From Flavobacterium sp. KJJ (GTDB taxonomy: Bacteria > Bacteroidota > Bacteroidia > Flavobacteriales > Flavobacteriaceae), in the NCBI RefSeq assembly GCF_000708595.2, contig NZ_JARP01000008.1:59105-123104 (forward strand): a stretch of 64,000 nt of DNA. Direction: 5' to 3'. The position numbers and the translations under genes were made by a program. This document shows positions 36,087-43,500 of the stretch, one piece after another (position 1 is the stretch's first letter; every line of letters starts with the position of its first letter). The notes below the pieces were generated by a model. It worked only from the letters and a program-made list of their open reading frames with translations. It made no database searches and was not told where the DNA came from.

Positions 36087-37205
36087 CTATCTAACTCGCT
36101 TTTTCCTATTTGTTTCATAATCTTCAAAAATCATTTCACCCAAACCTTTTAGCCCAGTATAAAATGCTTTTCCTTGATTTGCTTCTGTAAATTGATTCAC
36201 AAAACGCTGTAAATACGGATCGTTTGCAATCATAAAAGTCGTAATCGGAATGTGTAATTTTCTGGCTTGCTGTGCCTGTGTGTAACATTTGTCTACGATA
36301 TATTCGTCGAGCCCGTTGCTGTTCATATAATATGAACCATCTCGCTCACGCACACAGCTTGGTTTACCGTCGGTAATCATAAAAATTTGCTTGTTTGTAT
36401 TTCGCTTTCTACGCAAAATATCCATCGCTAATTGAAGTCCGGCTACCGTATTTGTATGGTAAGGACCAACTTGCAGGTAAGGCAGATCTTTAATTGGAAT
36501 TGTCCAGGCATCATTTCCAAAAACTAAAATATCTAGAGTATCTTTAGGATAACGAGTTGTGATTAATTCAGCCAAAGCCATAGCTACTTTTTTCGCAGGC
36601 GTAATTCGGTCTTCGCCATACAAAATCATACTATGACTGATGTCAATCATCAAAACCGTACTCATTTGGGCTTTATATTGTGTTTCTTCAACTACCAAAT
36701 CATTTTCGGTCAGCATAAAACTTTCAACACCGTTGTTTATTTGAGCGTTTCGCAGACTTTCGGTCAGTGAAATACGTTCTAAGCCGTCTCCAAAATTAAA
36801 TTCACGGAATTCACCTGTATGTTCATCGCCATTTCCAGCATGTTTTGTTTTGTGATTTCCTGTTCCGGAGCGCTTTAAATTTCCGAAAATTTGATCTAAG
36901 GCTTGCTGTCGAATCGCACGTTCTGTTTTAGCCGTGATTCCAAAACCGCCAGTTCCGTCTTCTTTGACCTCATCTTTTATGTAACCTTTCTTTTTTAAAT
37001 CTTCGATAAAATCATCGATTGTGTAGTTCTCGTCGGTCAGTTTATATTCCGTATCTAGCTCCCGAAGCCAGTCTATAGCTTCATCAAAATCCCCCGAAGT
37101 ATGGGTGATCAGCTCTTTAAAAATACCAAAAAGCTTTTCAAACGGAGACTGAAATGGGGCTTCGTATGTCTTGAAATAAAAACCTTTTTTAAATTCGTTT
37201 TTCAT
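36087..37205 (-). CDS. VWA domain protein, partner of the MoxR-like ATPase
   Basis: A 372-aa protein with a helical N-terminal half and a C-terminal von Willebrand A domain. The MIDAS motif D-x-S-x-S is at 188-192 (MIDISHSM), followed by the conserved Thr and Asp positions (YHTNTVAGLQLA, FMITDGKPS). No signal peptide or membrane helix is seen, so it is cytoplasmic. VWA proteins next to MoxR-type ATPases act as metal-dependent substrate adaptors. The gene gap of 165 nt holds a TCCCGAAGCTTCGGGA palindrome (36024-36039). Confidence 0.9.
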   Translation of the reverse strand: MKNEFKKGFYFKTYEAPFQSPFEKLFGIFKELITHTSGDFDEAIDWLRELDTEYKLTDENYTIDDFIEDLKKKGYIKDEVKEDGTGGFGITAKTERAIRQQALDQIFGNLKRSGTGNHKTKHAGNGDEHTGEFREFNFGDGLERISLTESLRNAQINNGVESFMLTENDLVVEETQYKAQMSTVLMIDISHSMILYGEDRITPAKKVAMALAELITTRYPKDTLDILVFGNDAWTIPIKDLPYLQVGPYHTNTVAGLQLAMDILRRKRNTNKQIFMITDGKPSCVRERDGSYYMNSNGLDEYIVDKCYTQAQQARKLHIPITTFMIANDPYLQRFVNQFTEANQGKAFYTGLKGLGEMIFEDYETNRKKRVR

Positions 37206-37311
37206 AATTCTAAAATTACGCTATTTTAGAATTACGAAAAAAGAAACGTTTATTAATTTTTAGTTAAAATATTGGAACAAAATATACTAAAATTACTAAG
37301 AATTTTATCAA

Positions 37312-37695
37312 TTATTCAAACTTTCCGTCGAGATAAAACCAAGCATTATTTTCAAACTTAAACGTCGAAAATTCGTAATGCATCTGTGGTTTTTTGTTTG
37401 AATCTATAAAATAAGCCTTAAACTCAACTGTATTTTCAGTAAAACTTAAAATTTCTAATTTTTGCCATTTATTGCTCGTTGCCCATTTTAAAATTTCAGC
37501 TTTTGAGTAATATTGTCTTTCAGAAACATGAGTAGTTTCTAAAAGGTAAACTGCATTATGCGTGGCGTACGCCGAATAGCGAGAACGCATTAAAGCCAAT
37601 GCAGTGAGTGCTTTTTGATTATTTTTAAGATACAATCCACAGCAGTCATTAAATGGTAAACCTGTATCGCAATAGCATTTTTTATTCTCCATCAA
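37312..37695 (-). CDS. YchJ-family SEC-C motif protein
   Basis: A 127-aa protein whose N-terminus holds a SEC-C-like zinc-binding motif (CYCDTGLPFNDCCGLYL). The YchJ core follows (ALMRSRYSAYATHNAVYLLETTH, then FKAYFIDSNKKPQMHYEFSTF). The function is unknown; the C-terminal part is NTF2-like. It overlaps the preceding 77-aa gene by 14 nt, so they are translationally coupled. The second Met (MENKK) is an equally good start. Confidence 0.88.
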   Translation of the reverse strand: MMENKKCYCDTGLPFNDCCGLYLKNNQKALTALALMRSRYSAYATHNAVYLLETTHVSERQYYSKAEILKWATSNKWQKLEILSFTENTVEFKAYFIDSNKKPQMHYEFSTFKFENNAWFYLDGKFE

Positions 37696-37915
37696 CTTGC
37701 TCTTCGCCGTTAATTTTTACGTGCAACTGATTTAATAAAACTTGATATCTGCTGATTTCTCTCAAATCTTCATCTTCTTCTGCATGATCGAGCAATTCGT
37801 CTAGAGTTTCATTTACTTCAAGCAATTTATTATTCGCTTCTCTGTCTTGTTTTGCAGCGATCAAATCAATTATTTCCTGTACGCTTGCTTTTAAAGTTTC
37901 GAATTTAGTATTCAT
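37682..37915 (-). CDS. Conserved small helical protein (77 aa)
   Basis: A 77-aa acidic, all-helical protein (ASVQEIIDLIAAKQDREANNKLLEVNETLDELLDHAEEDEDL). It has no known domain that I recognise. Its 3' end overlaps the YchJ gene by 14 nt, and a perfect GTTTCAA-type hairpin lies directly upstream. It is probably expressed as an operon with YchJ. The function is unknown. Confidence 0.7.
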   Translation of the reverse strand: MNTKFETLKASVQEIIDLIAAKQDREANNKLLEVNETLDELLDHAEEDEDLREISRYQVLLNQLHVKINGEEQVDGE

Positions 37916-37931
37916 ATATTTTGTTTTTATT

Positions 37932-37985
37932 TTGTTTCAAGTTTCAGATTTCAAGTTATTTACAAACTTGAAACTTGAAACTTTT
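37932..37985. repeat. Heptad-unit hairpin (copy 3, compact)
   Basis: Three GTTTCA(A/G)-type 7-bp units (GTTTCAAGTTTCAGATTTCAA) face the complementary AAACTTGAAACTTGAAAC across a 6-nt loop. The result is a nearly perfect hairpin. It begins 1 nt after the stop of the 48-aa gene and ends 17 nt before the 77-aa gene, so it sits between genes of one strand. Confidence 0.85.
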
Positions 37986-38132
37986 CTATTGTTCCTTTTG
38001 GTCTTCGTTGAACTTTTTAATAATTTCTTTCAGTTTTTCTTTACGCGCAATTACAGCCTGTTTCGCTTTGTCTTGGGCTTTGTGCAATTTGTCATTATGC
38101 TTTTTGATATTCCTTTCGTTGTTGCGTCCCAT
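37986..38132 (-). CDS. Small Lys-rich helical protein (48 aa)
   Basis: A 48-aa reading frame, starting MGRNNERNIKKHNDKLHKAQ and ending NEDQKEQ with stop TAG. It is highly charged (mostly Lys, Glu, Asn and Gln) and predicted to be one long helix. The start codon shares its A with the stop codon of the 186-aa gene (TAATG), strong evidence for coupled translation. The function is unknown; charged helices like this often bind nucleic acid or protein partners. Confidence 0.68.
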   Translation of the reverse strand: MGRNNERNIKKHNDKLHKAQDKAKQAVIARKEKLKEIIKKFNEDQKEQ

Positions 38133-38692
38133 TATATTTGTCTTTTAATTTCTTCTAAAGTTTTTTCAGTAAAAATCAGTTCTGTTATGATTTTCTTTCT
38201 CAAATCGGCAATGTCATCATAATCAAAATGTTTTGCCCATGAAGTCAATTGCTGCAGATTTCTGATTTGTTTTATTCTTTTTGTGGTTTCAAAACTCGTT
38301 CTCAGAATTGCTTTACTATCGTAATTCGGATTCTTTTTATGCTGATAGGTTACTGTATTTTTTTCGAAATCAGCTTCTATATAGTATAGCTTTTCCTCGG
38401 CATTATCCGGATAAAATTCGTTCCAGGCAGCAAAACCTATTTTTGTTTTCGATTCTCCCGAAGCTTCGGGATCAACGTCTCGGGCAATCAAACGCCATTT
38501 ACTGTTGGCTAATCTTCCCCAATGATTAGAAACACGGTACATTCCTGCTTCTGTATAATAATAGGTACTTCCCGCTTTGCTTTCAAACTGCTTTTTTAGG
38601 CTTTCTATTTCAGTTGCAAGCACTTCATGAAAAACACAAAAGGTATTTTTGAAGGAATTGGGATGTGGCTTAAAATTTTTCTGCATGTGCAA
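38132..38692 (-). CDS. Conserved hypothetical protein (186 aa)
   Basis: A 186-aa soluble protein I do not recognise. Its middle resembles a small alpha/beta domain (GMYRVSNHWGRLANSKWRL, KIGFAAWNEFYPDNAEEKLYYIEADFEKNTVTY), followed by a C-terminal helical part. The segment DPEASGES is encoded by a TCCCGAAGCTTCGGGA palindrome (38457-38472), the same 16-mer found at 36024 in a noncoding gap, so it may be a small insertion. The true start could be Met3. Confidence 0.7.
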   Translation of the reverse strand: MHMQKNFKPHPNSFKNTFCVFHEVLATEIESLKKQFESKAGSTYYYTEAGMYRVSNHWGRLANSKWRLIARDVDPEASGESKTKIGFAAWNEFYPDNAEEKLYYIEADFEKNTVTYQHKKNPNYDSKAILRTSFETTKRIKQIRNLQQLTSWAKHFDYDDIADLRKKIITELIFTEKTLEEIKRQI

Positions 38693-38738
38693 ATATACTG
38701 AGATTGACTTGAACTCCCTAAAACAAAGATAAATTGAT

Positions 38739-38746
38739 TAACTTTG
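38739..38746 (+). promoter_or_regulatory. Putative -7 box (TAACTTTG)
   Basis: TAACTTTG matches the Bacteroidota TAnnTTTG -7 box and lies 27 nt before the ATG of the 83-aa gene. A TTG lies about 25 nt upstream, slightly farther than usual. Confidence 0.6.
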
Positions 38747-38773
38747 CAACTTCAATTTTAAAATTTAAAAAAC

Positions 38774-39025
38774 ATGTCTAAAGATTCACACGATAAAATG
38801 ATGCAAAAAGGAGTTTATACCGGCATCATCGAAAAAGATGAAAACAACAATTATTTTTGTGGAGAATATCTTTTAGATTATAAAATGGTACATACCAATC
38901 ATACAATAGGCGAATTGATTACTATTAAATCTGTTATCGAAAATCCAAGTGATATCAGTTATGATAAATATCCTAAAAAATCTAAAAATTTCCATAAGGC
39001 AAATAATAAGCCAGAAGATAAATAA
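38774..39025 (+). CDS. Small conserved hypothetical protein (83 aa)
   Basis: An 83-aa soluble protein with a compact beta-like core (GVYTGIIEKDENNNYFCGEYLLDYKMV) and a Lys-rich tail. No family is recognised. It has a convincing promoter box 27 nt upstream and a heptad-type inverted repeat downstream, which supports it being a genuine, separately transcribed gene. Confidence 0.68.
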   Translation: MSKDSHDKMMQKGVYTGIIEKDENNNYFCGEYLLDYKMVHTNHTIGELITIKSVIENPSDISYDKYPKKSKNFHKANNKPEDK

Positions 39026-39042
39026 TTTGTTCAGGTCTTCTT

Positions 39043-39182
39043 TGTTTCAAGTTTTAGGTTGAAATGAAAATTCAAACTCAAAGAGTGCAAACTAGCAAAG
39101 TTCGCAAAGTTTTTTAATAAAGCTTTGCGAACTTTGCGTTTTAAATCCATGGAACATAAAAACTTTGCGGTTAATTCAATGG
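39043..39182. repeat. Heptad-armed intergenic inverted repeat (copy 4, degenerate arms)
   Basis: A shortened left arm (GTTTCAAGTTTTAGGTTGAAATGAAAA) precedes the same core words as copies 1 and 2: AAAGTTCGCAAAG, then CTTTGCGAACTTTGCG, then CTTTGCGGTTAATTC. The outer right arm is absent. Together with the following AT-rich stretch it fills most of the 327-nt gap. Confidence 0.75.
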
Positions 39183-39274
39183 ATAGATGGGGTAAAAACG
39201 TCTTACATCTATATTTATCAAATAACTTTTTCTGAATATTTTTTCGATCAAAAGTAAAAAGTTAAAAAAAAGTG

Positions 39275-39282
39275 TACCTTTG
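39275..39282 (+). promoter_or_regulatory. Putative -7 box (TACCTTTG)
   Basis: TACCTTTG matches TAnnTTTG and lies about 70 nt before the DnaJ-KTSC gene, leaving a 5' leader of roughly 60 nt. No clear -33 TTG at the normal distance was seen. Confidence 0.6.
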
Positions 39283-39352
39283 CAAAAAATTTGTCGTTTT
39301 GAAGTAATAAAAACTCATTTCAAACTAATAGACAATAAGTTACCTTTTATTT

Positions 39353-39793
39353 ATGAAAAAAATAGTTGAATACCGCAAGTTACTAAACGTTGATAAAACT
39401 GCAGAGTTAAAAGATTTGAAAACCATTTATCGTAATGCGATGAAAGAATCTCATCCTGATAAATTTCAAGGTGATGAAGCTGGTTTAAAAGCTGCAGAAG
39501 AAAAAAGTAAGGCAATCATTGAGGCTTATCACTTTTTGGTAAGTATTAATCCTGAGACGATTAAAGCAAATTTACCTGAATATACTGAGACAATCGCAAC
39601 TGCAACAATTACTGATTATAAATTTGTTGAAGGGCGTTTAATTATCGATTTCTCTAACGGAAGTGTTTACGAATACATTAGTGTTCCTAAAGTGACTTAC
39701 GTAAAAATGGTAAATGCTGACTCTCCTGGAAGATTCGCGAAAAGACACATTTTGAACTCTTTTACTTGGAGAAAGAAAACAAATCAAGAATAG
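39353..39793 (+). CDS. DnaJ-domain/KTSC-domain fusion protein
   Basis: The product is 146 aa. The N-terminal half is a J-domain with the HPD motif at His34-Pro35-Asp36 (AMKESHPDKFQG). The C-terminal half is a KTSC domain (GRLIIDFSNGSVYEYISVPKVTYVKMVNADSPGRFAKRHI). It could recruit an Hsp70 (DnaK) to a target bound by the KTSC part; that target is unknown. A single gene with its own promoter and a terminator (39814-39845). Confidence 0.87.
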   Translation: MKKIVEYRKLLNVDKTAELKDLKTIYRNAMKESHPDKFQGDEAGLKAAEEKSKAIIEAYHFLVSINPETIKANLPEYTETIATATITDYKFVEGRLIIDFSNGSVYEYISVPKVTYVKMVNADSPGRFAKRHILNSFTWRKKTNQE

Positions 39794-39813
39794 TTTTACA
39801 CTATATTATACTT

Positions 39814-39845
39814 AAAAGCATTCTGGCAACAGAGTGCTTTTTTTA
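39814..39845 (+). terminator. Rho-independent terminator after the DnaJ-KTSC gene
   Basis: A 10-bp stem AAGCATTCTG/CAGAGTGCTT with one G-T pair and a GCAA tetraloop is followed by TTTTTTT. It lies 22 nt behind the stop codon. Confidence 0.85.
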
Positions 39846-40010
39846 TACTTAAGAATTAGGAAATTGTTTGTTTTTAAGCAAAATAAAAATATAATTACTA
39901 GTTTTTAAGCACATTAAACAAACAAAACCCCTGATAATAGGCACTTTAAGCCTCTAAAAACTATAACAAAATTTTAGGTTACAAAATTCTTTATGTTTTA
40001 TATTTTTAGA

Positions 40011-40018
40011 TACTTTTG
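40011..40018 (+). promoter_or_regulatory. Putative -7 box (TACTTTTG)
   Basis: TACTTTTG matches the Bacteroidota TAnnTTTG -7 box, 34 nt before the ATG of the DUF4369 lipoprotein gene. Confidence 0.65.
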
Positions 40019-40051
40019 TTGCACAAATCAATTAACTAATTAATATTTATA

Positions 40052-40813
40052 ATGAAAAAAATATTTTTTTTACTTACAGCTTCTGTAGCGATTATTTCAT
40101 GCAGCAAAGTTAAAGACGGAGAATACCTTATTACAGGAACTGCAACAGGAATTGAAAACGGAAAAACTATCATCCTTCAAGGTCAAGACCCTACTACAAG
40201 AATGTCAGTTAATCTTGATACAGTAAAAGTTGAAAACGGAAAATTCGAAATAAAAGGAAAAGTAACTGAACCAGCTTTTCACGCTTTAGTACTTGAAGGT
40301 GCTAACCAGCCAATTCAATTTATCTTAGAAACTGGAGAAATCAATATTGCAATTGACAAAGACAGTATTCACAAATCTAAAATTTCTGGAACTTACAGCA
40401 ATGATGAGTTTGTAAAATTCAATGAAGATCTTACAAAAACTCAAAAAAGACTTGTTGACTTTCAAAAAAATAACACTGAGAAAATGCAACAAGCTCAACA
40501 AGCTCAAGATACTGCAACTATCAATGGTTTGATGAAACAATACGTTGCTATTCAAACTGAAGTTCAAGCAGATTCTAAAAAGAAATATGTTGCTTACGCA
40601 GAAACTCACCCAAAATCTTTTATCTCTGCATTGATCGTAAAAGGAATGTCTGAAGATCCTACTGCAGATACTAAAAAAGTAGAAGCTATATATAACTCTT
40701 TAGATGAGTCTCTAAAAAATACAACTCCTGCCAAAGAAGCTAAAACAAAAATTGGTCAAGCAAAATTGCCTGCAGTTGGTGCGTCAGCTCCTCCGGTTGG
40801 CAGCGCTAAATGA
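40052..40813 (+). CDS. DUF4369 lipoprotein; N-terminal part of an interrupted thiol-disulfide oxidoreductase
   Basis: A 253-aa product with lipobox IISC (Cys17), a DUF4369 beta domain (YLITGTATGIENGKTIILQGQDPTTRMSV) and a helical linker, ending PPVGSAK-stop. Proteins of this family normally continue into a thioredoxin domain. Here the frame is closed by TGA at 40811-40813, and the thioredoxin part follows in the same frame. The product as written would be a lipoprotein without its redox domain. A clear promoter box lies upstream, so it is transcribed as a normal gene. Confidence 0.85.
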   Translation: MKKIFFLLTASVAIISCSKVKDGEYLITGTATGIENGKTIILQGQDPTTRMSVNLDTVKVENGKFEIKGKVTEPAFHALVLEGANQPIQFILETGEINIAIDKDSIHKSKISGTYSNDEFVKFNEDLTKTQKRLVDFQKNNTEKMQQAQQAQDTATINGLMKQYVAIQTEVQADSKKKYVAYAETHPKSFISALIVKGMSEDPTADTKKVEAIYNSLDESLKNTTPAKEAKTKIGQAKLPAVGASAPPVGSAK

Positions 40814-41218
40814 AGATCAGATTTTTCAGCTCCTAATCCAGAAGGAAAAGTAGTTTCGCTTAAAGAAAGTTTAGGAAAAGTTACTATTGTAGATTTTTGG
40901 GCTTCATGGTGCGGACCATGCAGGAAAGAAAATCCTAATGTTGTTGCTATTTATAAAGAATTACACGCAAAAGGATTAAATATTATTGGAGTTTCATTAG
41001 ATAAAGAAAAAAGCAAATGGACAGAAGCTATCGCTAAAGACGGCTTAACCTGGACACACGTTTCGAACCTAAAATTTTGGGATGAACCGATTGCTGCTCA
41101 ATACGGAGTTCAATCAATTCCGGCAACTTTTATTCTTGATGCGTCAGGAAAAGTAGTTGCTCAGGACTTAAGAGGTCCAGAATTAAGAGCAAAAATAGTA
41201 GAGCTTTTAGCTAAATAA
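40814..41218 (+). pseudogene. In-frame thioredoxin (TlpA/ResA-like) domain behind a TGA stop
   Basis: Directly after TGA 40811-40813, the same frame continues for 134 codons to TAA 41216. It encodes a complete thioredoxin-fold domain: SAPNPEGKVVSLKESLGKV, the active site WCGPC (40907-40921), GVSLDKEKSKW, and the cis-Pro segment SIPATFILD. No in-frame ATG, GTG or TTG precedes the active site, so independent translation is unlikely. Either the stop is a sequencing error or mutation, or the TGA is read through. It would be the catalytic half of the periplasmic disulfide oxidoreductase. Confidence 0.8.
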
Positions 41219-41240
41219 CACCAATATTCAGAATAAAATA

Positions 41241-41268
41241 AAAAAATCTCCCTAGTGGAGATTTTTTT
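41241..41268 (+). terminator. Rho-independent terminator
   Basis: ATCTCC/GGAGAT stem (41246-41251 with 41257-41262) extended by A/T runs, followed by TTTTTTT. It lies 23 nt behind the thioredoxin-domain stop. That is consistent with the whole 40052-41218 region being one original gene. Confidence 0.85.
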
Positions 41269-41335
41269 ATTTTATTCAATACCAATGAATTAAAAAGCAA
41301 TTGAAAAATAACTTAAAATTAAGTGCGATTTTAGT

Positions 41336-41365
41336 TTGTAAACATCAAAAACGTTTATATATTTG
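41336..41365 (+). promoter_or_regulatory. tRNA-Tyr promoter
   Basis: TTG (41336-41338) and TATATTTG (41358-41365) are separated by 19 bp, the expected -33/-7 spacing for the Bacteroidota housekeeping sigma factor. The tRNA starts 40 nt downstream. Confidence 0.75.
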
Positions 41366-41404
41366 CAACCGCTTAGCACAACAAAGCGCATTAATACAAG
41401 CTTC

Positions 41405-41485
41405 GGGGAGATACTCAAGCGGCCAACGAGGGCAGACTGTAAATCTGCTGTGTGAACTTCGCAGGTTCGAATCCTGCTCTCCCCA
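41405..41485 (+). tRNA. tRNA-Tyr (GTA)
   Basis: The cloverleaf is complete. The acceptor stem is GGGGAGA/TCTCCCC, and the anticodon stem-loop is CAGACTGTAAATCTG with anticodon GTA at 41439-41441. A long variable arm (class II, as bacterial tRNA-Tyr) and T-arm GCAGGTTCGAATCCTGC follow. The CCA end is not encoded (ACTA follows). Confidence 0.96.
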
Positions 41486-41550
41486 CTAAAAGGGAAAGAA
41501 GTAAAAAGGTCACTTTTTAAATCTTTTGAAAAATCCGAAAAAATAGTGGT

Positions 41551-41586
41551 AAAACCTGCAAATCGTAAGATTCGCAGGTTTTTTTG
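41551..41586 (+). terminator. Terminator downstream of tRNA-Tyr
   Basis: Stem AAACCTGCAAATC/GATTCGCAGGTTT with a short loop, followed by a T-run. It lies 65 nt after the tRNA. Confidence 0.8.
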
Positions 41587-41587
41587 T

Positions 41588-41780
41588 TTTTAAGGTATTT
41601 TCAATCTTTATAAAAACAATTAAAAATCTTGTGACAGAATAGTGTCACTTCCTCCTTTACAAAAGTAAAAAATCAGTATTGAAAAGGGCTATTGACCTAG
41701 GGTTCGAAACTGGAGACTTCCAAATATCTGCAAAAAGAAGCTTTGGATAGTTACAAAATAATGCACAATATACAAATAGT
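41588..41780. other. Short intergenic stretch between tRNA-Tyr and cold-shock gene
   Basis: I see no gene here. It holds a small inverted repeat (TTGTGACAGAATAGTGTCAC, about 41630-41649) and a segment reading CCTAGGGTTCGAAACTGG near 41697. That segment resembles a tRNA T-arm but lacks proper stem pairing. It may be a decayed integration scar near the tRNA; nothing supports an element boundary. Confidence 0.4.
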
Positions 41781-41806
41781 AAAGGCACCTGATTAGAGGT
41801 GCCTTT
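41781..41806 (-). terminator. Cold-shock gene terminator
   Basis: A perfect 10-bp stem AAAGGCACCT/AGGTGCCTTT (41781-41790 with 41797-41806). On the minus strand it ends the cold-shock transcript, 24 nt behind its stop codon. Confidence 0.85.
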
Positions 41807-41829
41807 ATAAGTTAACTGTTATAGTATGG

Positions 41830-42021
41830 TTATGCTATGACTACGTTTACTGCGTTTGGACCTTTACGGCCTTCTTCTACATCATATCGTACTTCATCAT
41901 CTTGACGGATGTTTTCTGATAGACCTGAAACATGAACAAAAACTTCCGCTCCTCCATTACTCGGAGTTATAAATCCAAACCCTTTTTCTTCATTGAAAAA
42001 TTTTACTGTACCTTCTTGCAT
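41830..42021 (-). CDS. Cold-shock domain protein (CspA family)
   Basis: A 63-aa single cold-shock domain with RNP1 KGFGFI (13-18) and RNP2 VFVHV (27-31), and the usual GTVKFFNEEKG start. It binds single-stranded nucleic acid and likely melts RNA secondary structure. It has its own promoter (42041-42070) and terminator. The leader is short. Confidence 0.95.
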   Translation of the reverse strand: MQEGTVKFFNEEKGFGFITPSNGGAEVFVHVSGLSENIRQDDEVRYDVEEGRKGPNAVNVVIA

Positions 42022-42040
42022 TTTAATGTATTTAATTATT

Positions 42041-42070
42041 CAAAGATAACATTATTTAAATGGGAACCAA
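42041..42070 (-). promoter_or_regulatory. Promoter of the cold-shock gene
   Basis: Minus-strand TTG (42068-42070) and TATCTTTG (42041-42048), separated by 19 bp, match the -33 and -7 boxes. The ATG is about 20 nt downstream of the -7 box. Confidence 0.75.
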
Positions 42071-42277
42071 CTAATATTGAGGGTTTTATTCTTAGAACTA
42101 AGCAAATACTTTTTTTAGTTACAATTAAAAAGCAGATGAACTGGAAAAATACTTTGAAAGGTTATATCAATTTCAGATCATCACTTAAATATTTTTTCTT
42201 CCAAGCTTTTAAAAAACCGATTCTCAAAAAAAGAAATTACAGCCCCCGCAGACAAAAGAAAAAACAATCGTTCCCTT

Positions 42278-43432
42278 CTATTTTAGCCTGTAGATTAACT
42301 GCTGAATAATCATAAGCCAGATTGCAGTTAACAGCATAGTTAAAGTAATTACAGCCAGTGTTACTTGATACGTATAATTTTCTACTAATTTTAAAGAAGC
42401 TGCCATGGTCATTAAAATAAAGCTGAATTCCCCTATCTGAGATAAGAGTGCCCCTGCATATAAACTGTCGCGCCAGGGGTTCTTAGTTAGCTTAAAAAGA
42501 ACAGTATTAATAAAGCTGTTTATGAAGAGTACTGAAAATGAAATCAATATAATCGTACCTGCATTTTGAATAAAAAAGCTAATATCTAACTGCAGTCCCA
42601 CAGCCAAAAAGAAGAAAGCCATAAAAAATACCCTAAAAGGAATAAGGGAACTGCCCAGCCAGTGCGTTGCCTTATCATGCCCGATTAATATTCCTGAAGC
42701 AAAAGCACCAAAAGCAGTGGACAATCCAAGCCATCCGCTGATCCAAGCCATTGTGAAACAGACACTAAAGCCGATAAAAACCTGCAGTTCATGGTCAGCA
42801 GTAATCTCTTTCTGCATCGGAATTTTAAAAAGTTTCTTCGTAAGAGCTCCTTTCAAAAAAAGAATCATCAATACACCTCCTGCACATACTTTTATCAATT
42901 GGATCGCTGATACAGCAGCACCTGACATAAAATTCAATGCCAGCATCATAGGTATAACCAGTATATCCTGAATCAATAAAACACCGCAGGTAATCATGCC
43001 GAGCCGGCTTTTAATTTCGCCTGTCCTGTCCAGATATTGAAATACAATGGCGGAACTGCTGATACTTATTATAAAAGCAGTCAATAGAATTGTTGTAATT
43101 TTCCATCCCGCATATGATCCTATAAAATACATACATATAAAACCAAGCACAATCTGAACAACTGCAATAAGGAGAGGCTTGTAAAAATTACGCGTGAGAT
43201 ATTGAAGGTCAATCTCACTTCCTATGGAAAACATCATAATAATGATCCCTATCTCACCAAGTTCTGATATCACATCAGGTTTTTGAATAATATTAAATAC
43301 TTGAGGACCCAGAAGTACACCAGCGGCTATGTAGGCAATAAGGTAAGGTTGCTTTAAACGACGAAGCAATAAAATCAACAATAAGACAGTAAGGGAAAGC
43401 ACAGCTATCCCTGAGAATAATTGTGACAGCAT
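42278..43432 (-). CDS. Kef-type (CPA2) monovalent cation:proton antiporter
   Basis: A 384-aa membrane protein with about 11-12 helices of the Na/H exchanger fold (LIAYIAAGVLLGPQVFNII, GIIIMMFSIGSEIDL, DRTGEIKSRLGMITCGVLLIQDILVIP). It lacks the C-terminal TrkA-N/NAD-binding domain present in long KefB/KefC proteins. It would exchange K+ or Na+ for H+. It is the last gene of a minus-strand run with Hsp20, carbonic anhydrase and bestrophin, though a hairpin separates it from Hsp20. Confidence 0.88.
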   Translation of the reverse strand: MLSQLFSGIAVLSLTVLLLILLLRRLKQPYLIAYIAAGVLLGPQVFNIIQKPDVISELGEIGIIIMMFSIGSEIDLQYLTRNFYKPLLIAVVQIVLGFICMYFIGSYAGWKITTILLTAFIISISSSAIVFQYLDRTGEIKSRLGMITCGVLLIQDILVIPMMLALNFMSGAAVSAIQLIKVCAGGVLMILFLKGALTKKLFKIPMQKEITADHELQVFIGFSVCFTMAWISGWLGLSTAFGAFASGILIGHDKATHWLGSSLIPFRVFFMAFFFLAVGLQLDISFFIQNAGTIILISFSVLFINSFINTVLFKLTKNPWRDSLYAGALLSQIGEFSFILMTMAASLKLVENYTYQVTLAVITLTMLLTAIWLMIIQQLIYRLK

Positions 43433-43450
43433 ATTTTAAATTATTATCAA

Positions 43451-43477
43451 GAAAGCTGCCTTTATGGGGCAGCTTTC
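43451..43477 (-). terminator. Hairpin between hsp20 and antiporter genes
   Basis: A perfect 10-bp stem GAAAGCTGCC/GGCAGCTTTC (43451-43460 with 43468-43477). The U-tract on the minus strand is weak, so partial termination is possible. Confidence 0.65.
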
Positions 43478-43500
43478 AATAAAAAAATTGATAAAAGTTT

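Noticed and set aside
34458..37205. Magnesium chelatase for pigment synthesis
   Set aside because: The ATPase/VWA pair resembles ChlI/ChlD, but no large chelatase subunit or porphyrin gene is present; a MoxR-VWA system fits better.
40811..40813. TGA as a selenocysteine codon in a thioredoxin-family gene
   Set aside because: The TGA lies in the linker, not in the CxxC active site, which is an intact WCGPC. No SECIS-like hairpin is evident just downstream.
41690..41730. tRNA fragment or attachment site (CCTAGGGTTCGAAACTGG)
   Set aside because: The flanks do not pair as a T-stem, there is no match to the 3' end of the tRNA-Tyr, and no integrase is in the window.
42136..42309. Basic 57-aa plus-strand frame overlapping the antiporter gene end
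   Set aside because: It overlaps the end of the well-supported antiporter gene, has no family resemblance, and its composition reflects A-rich DNA.
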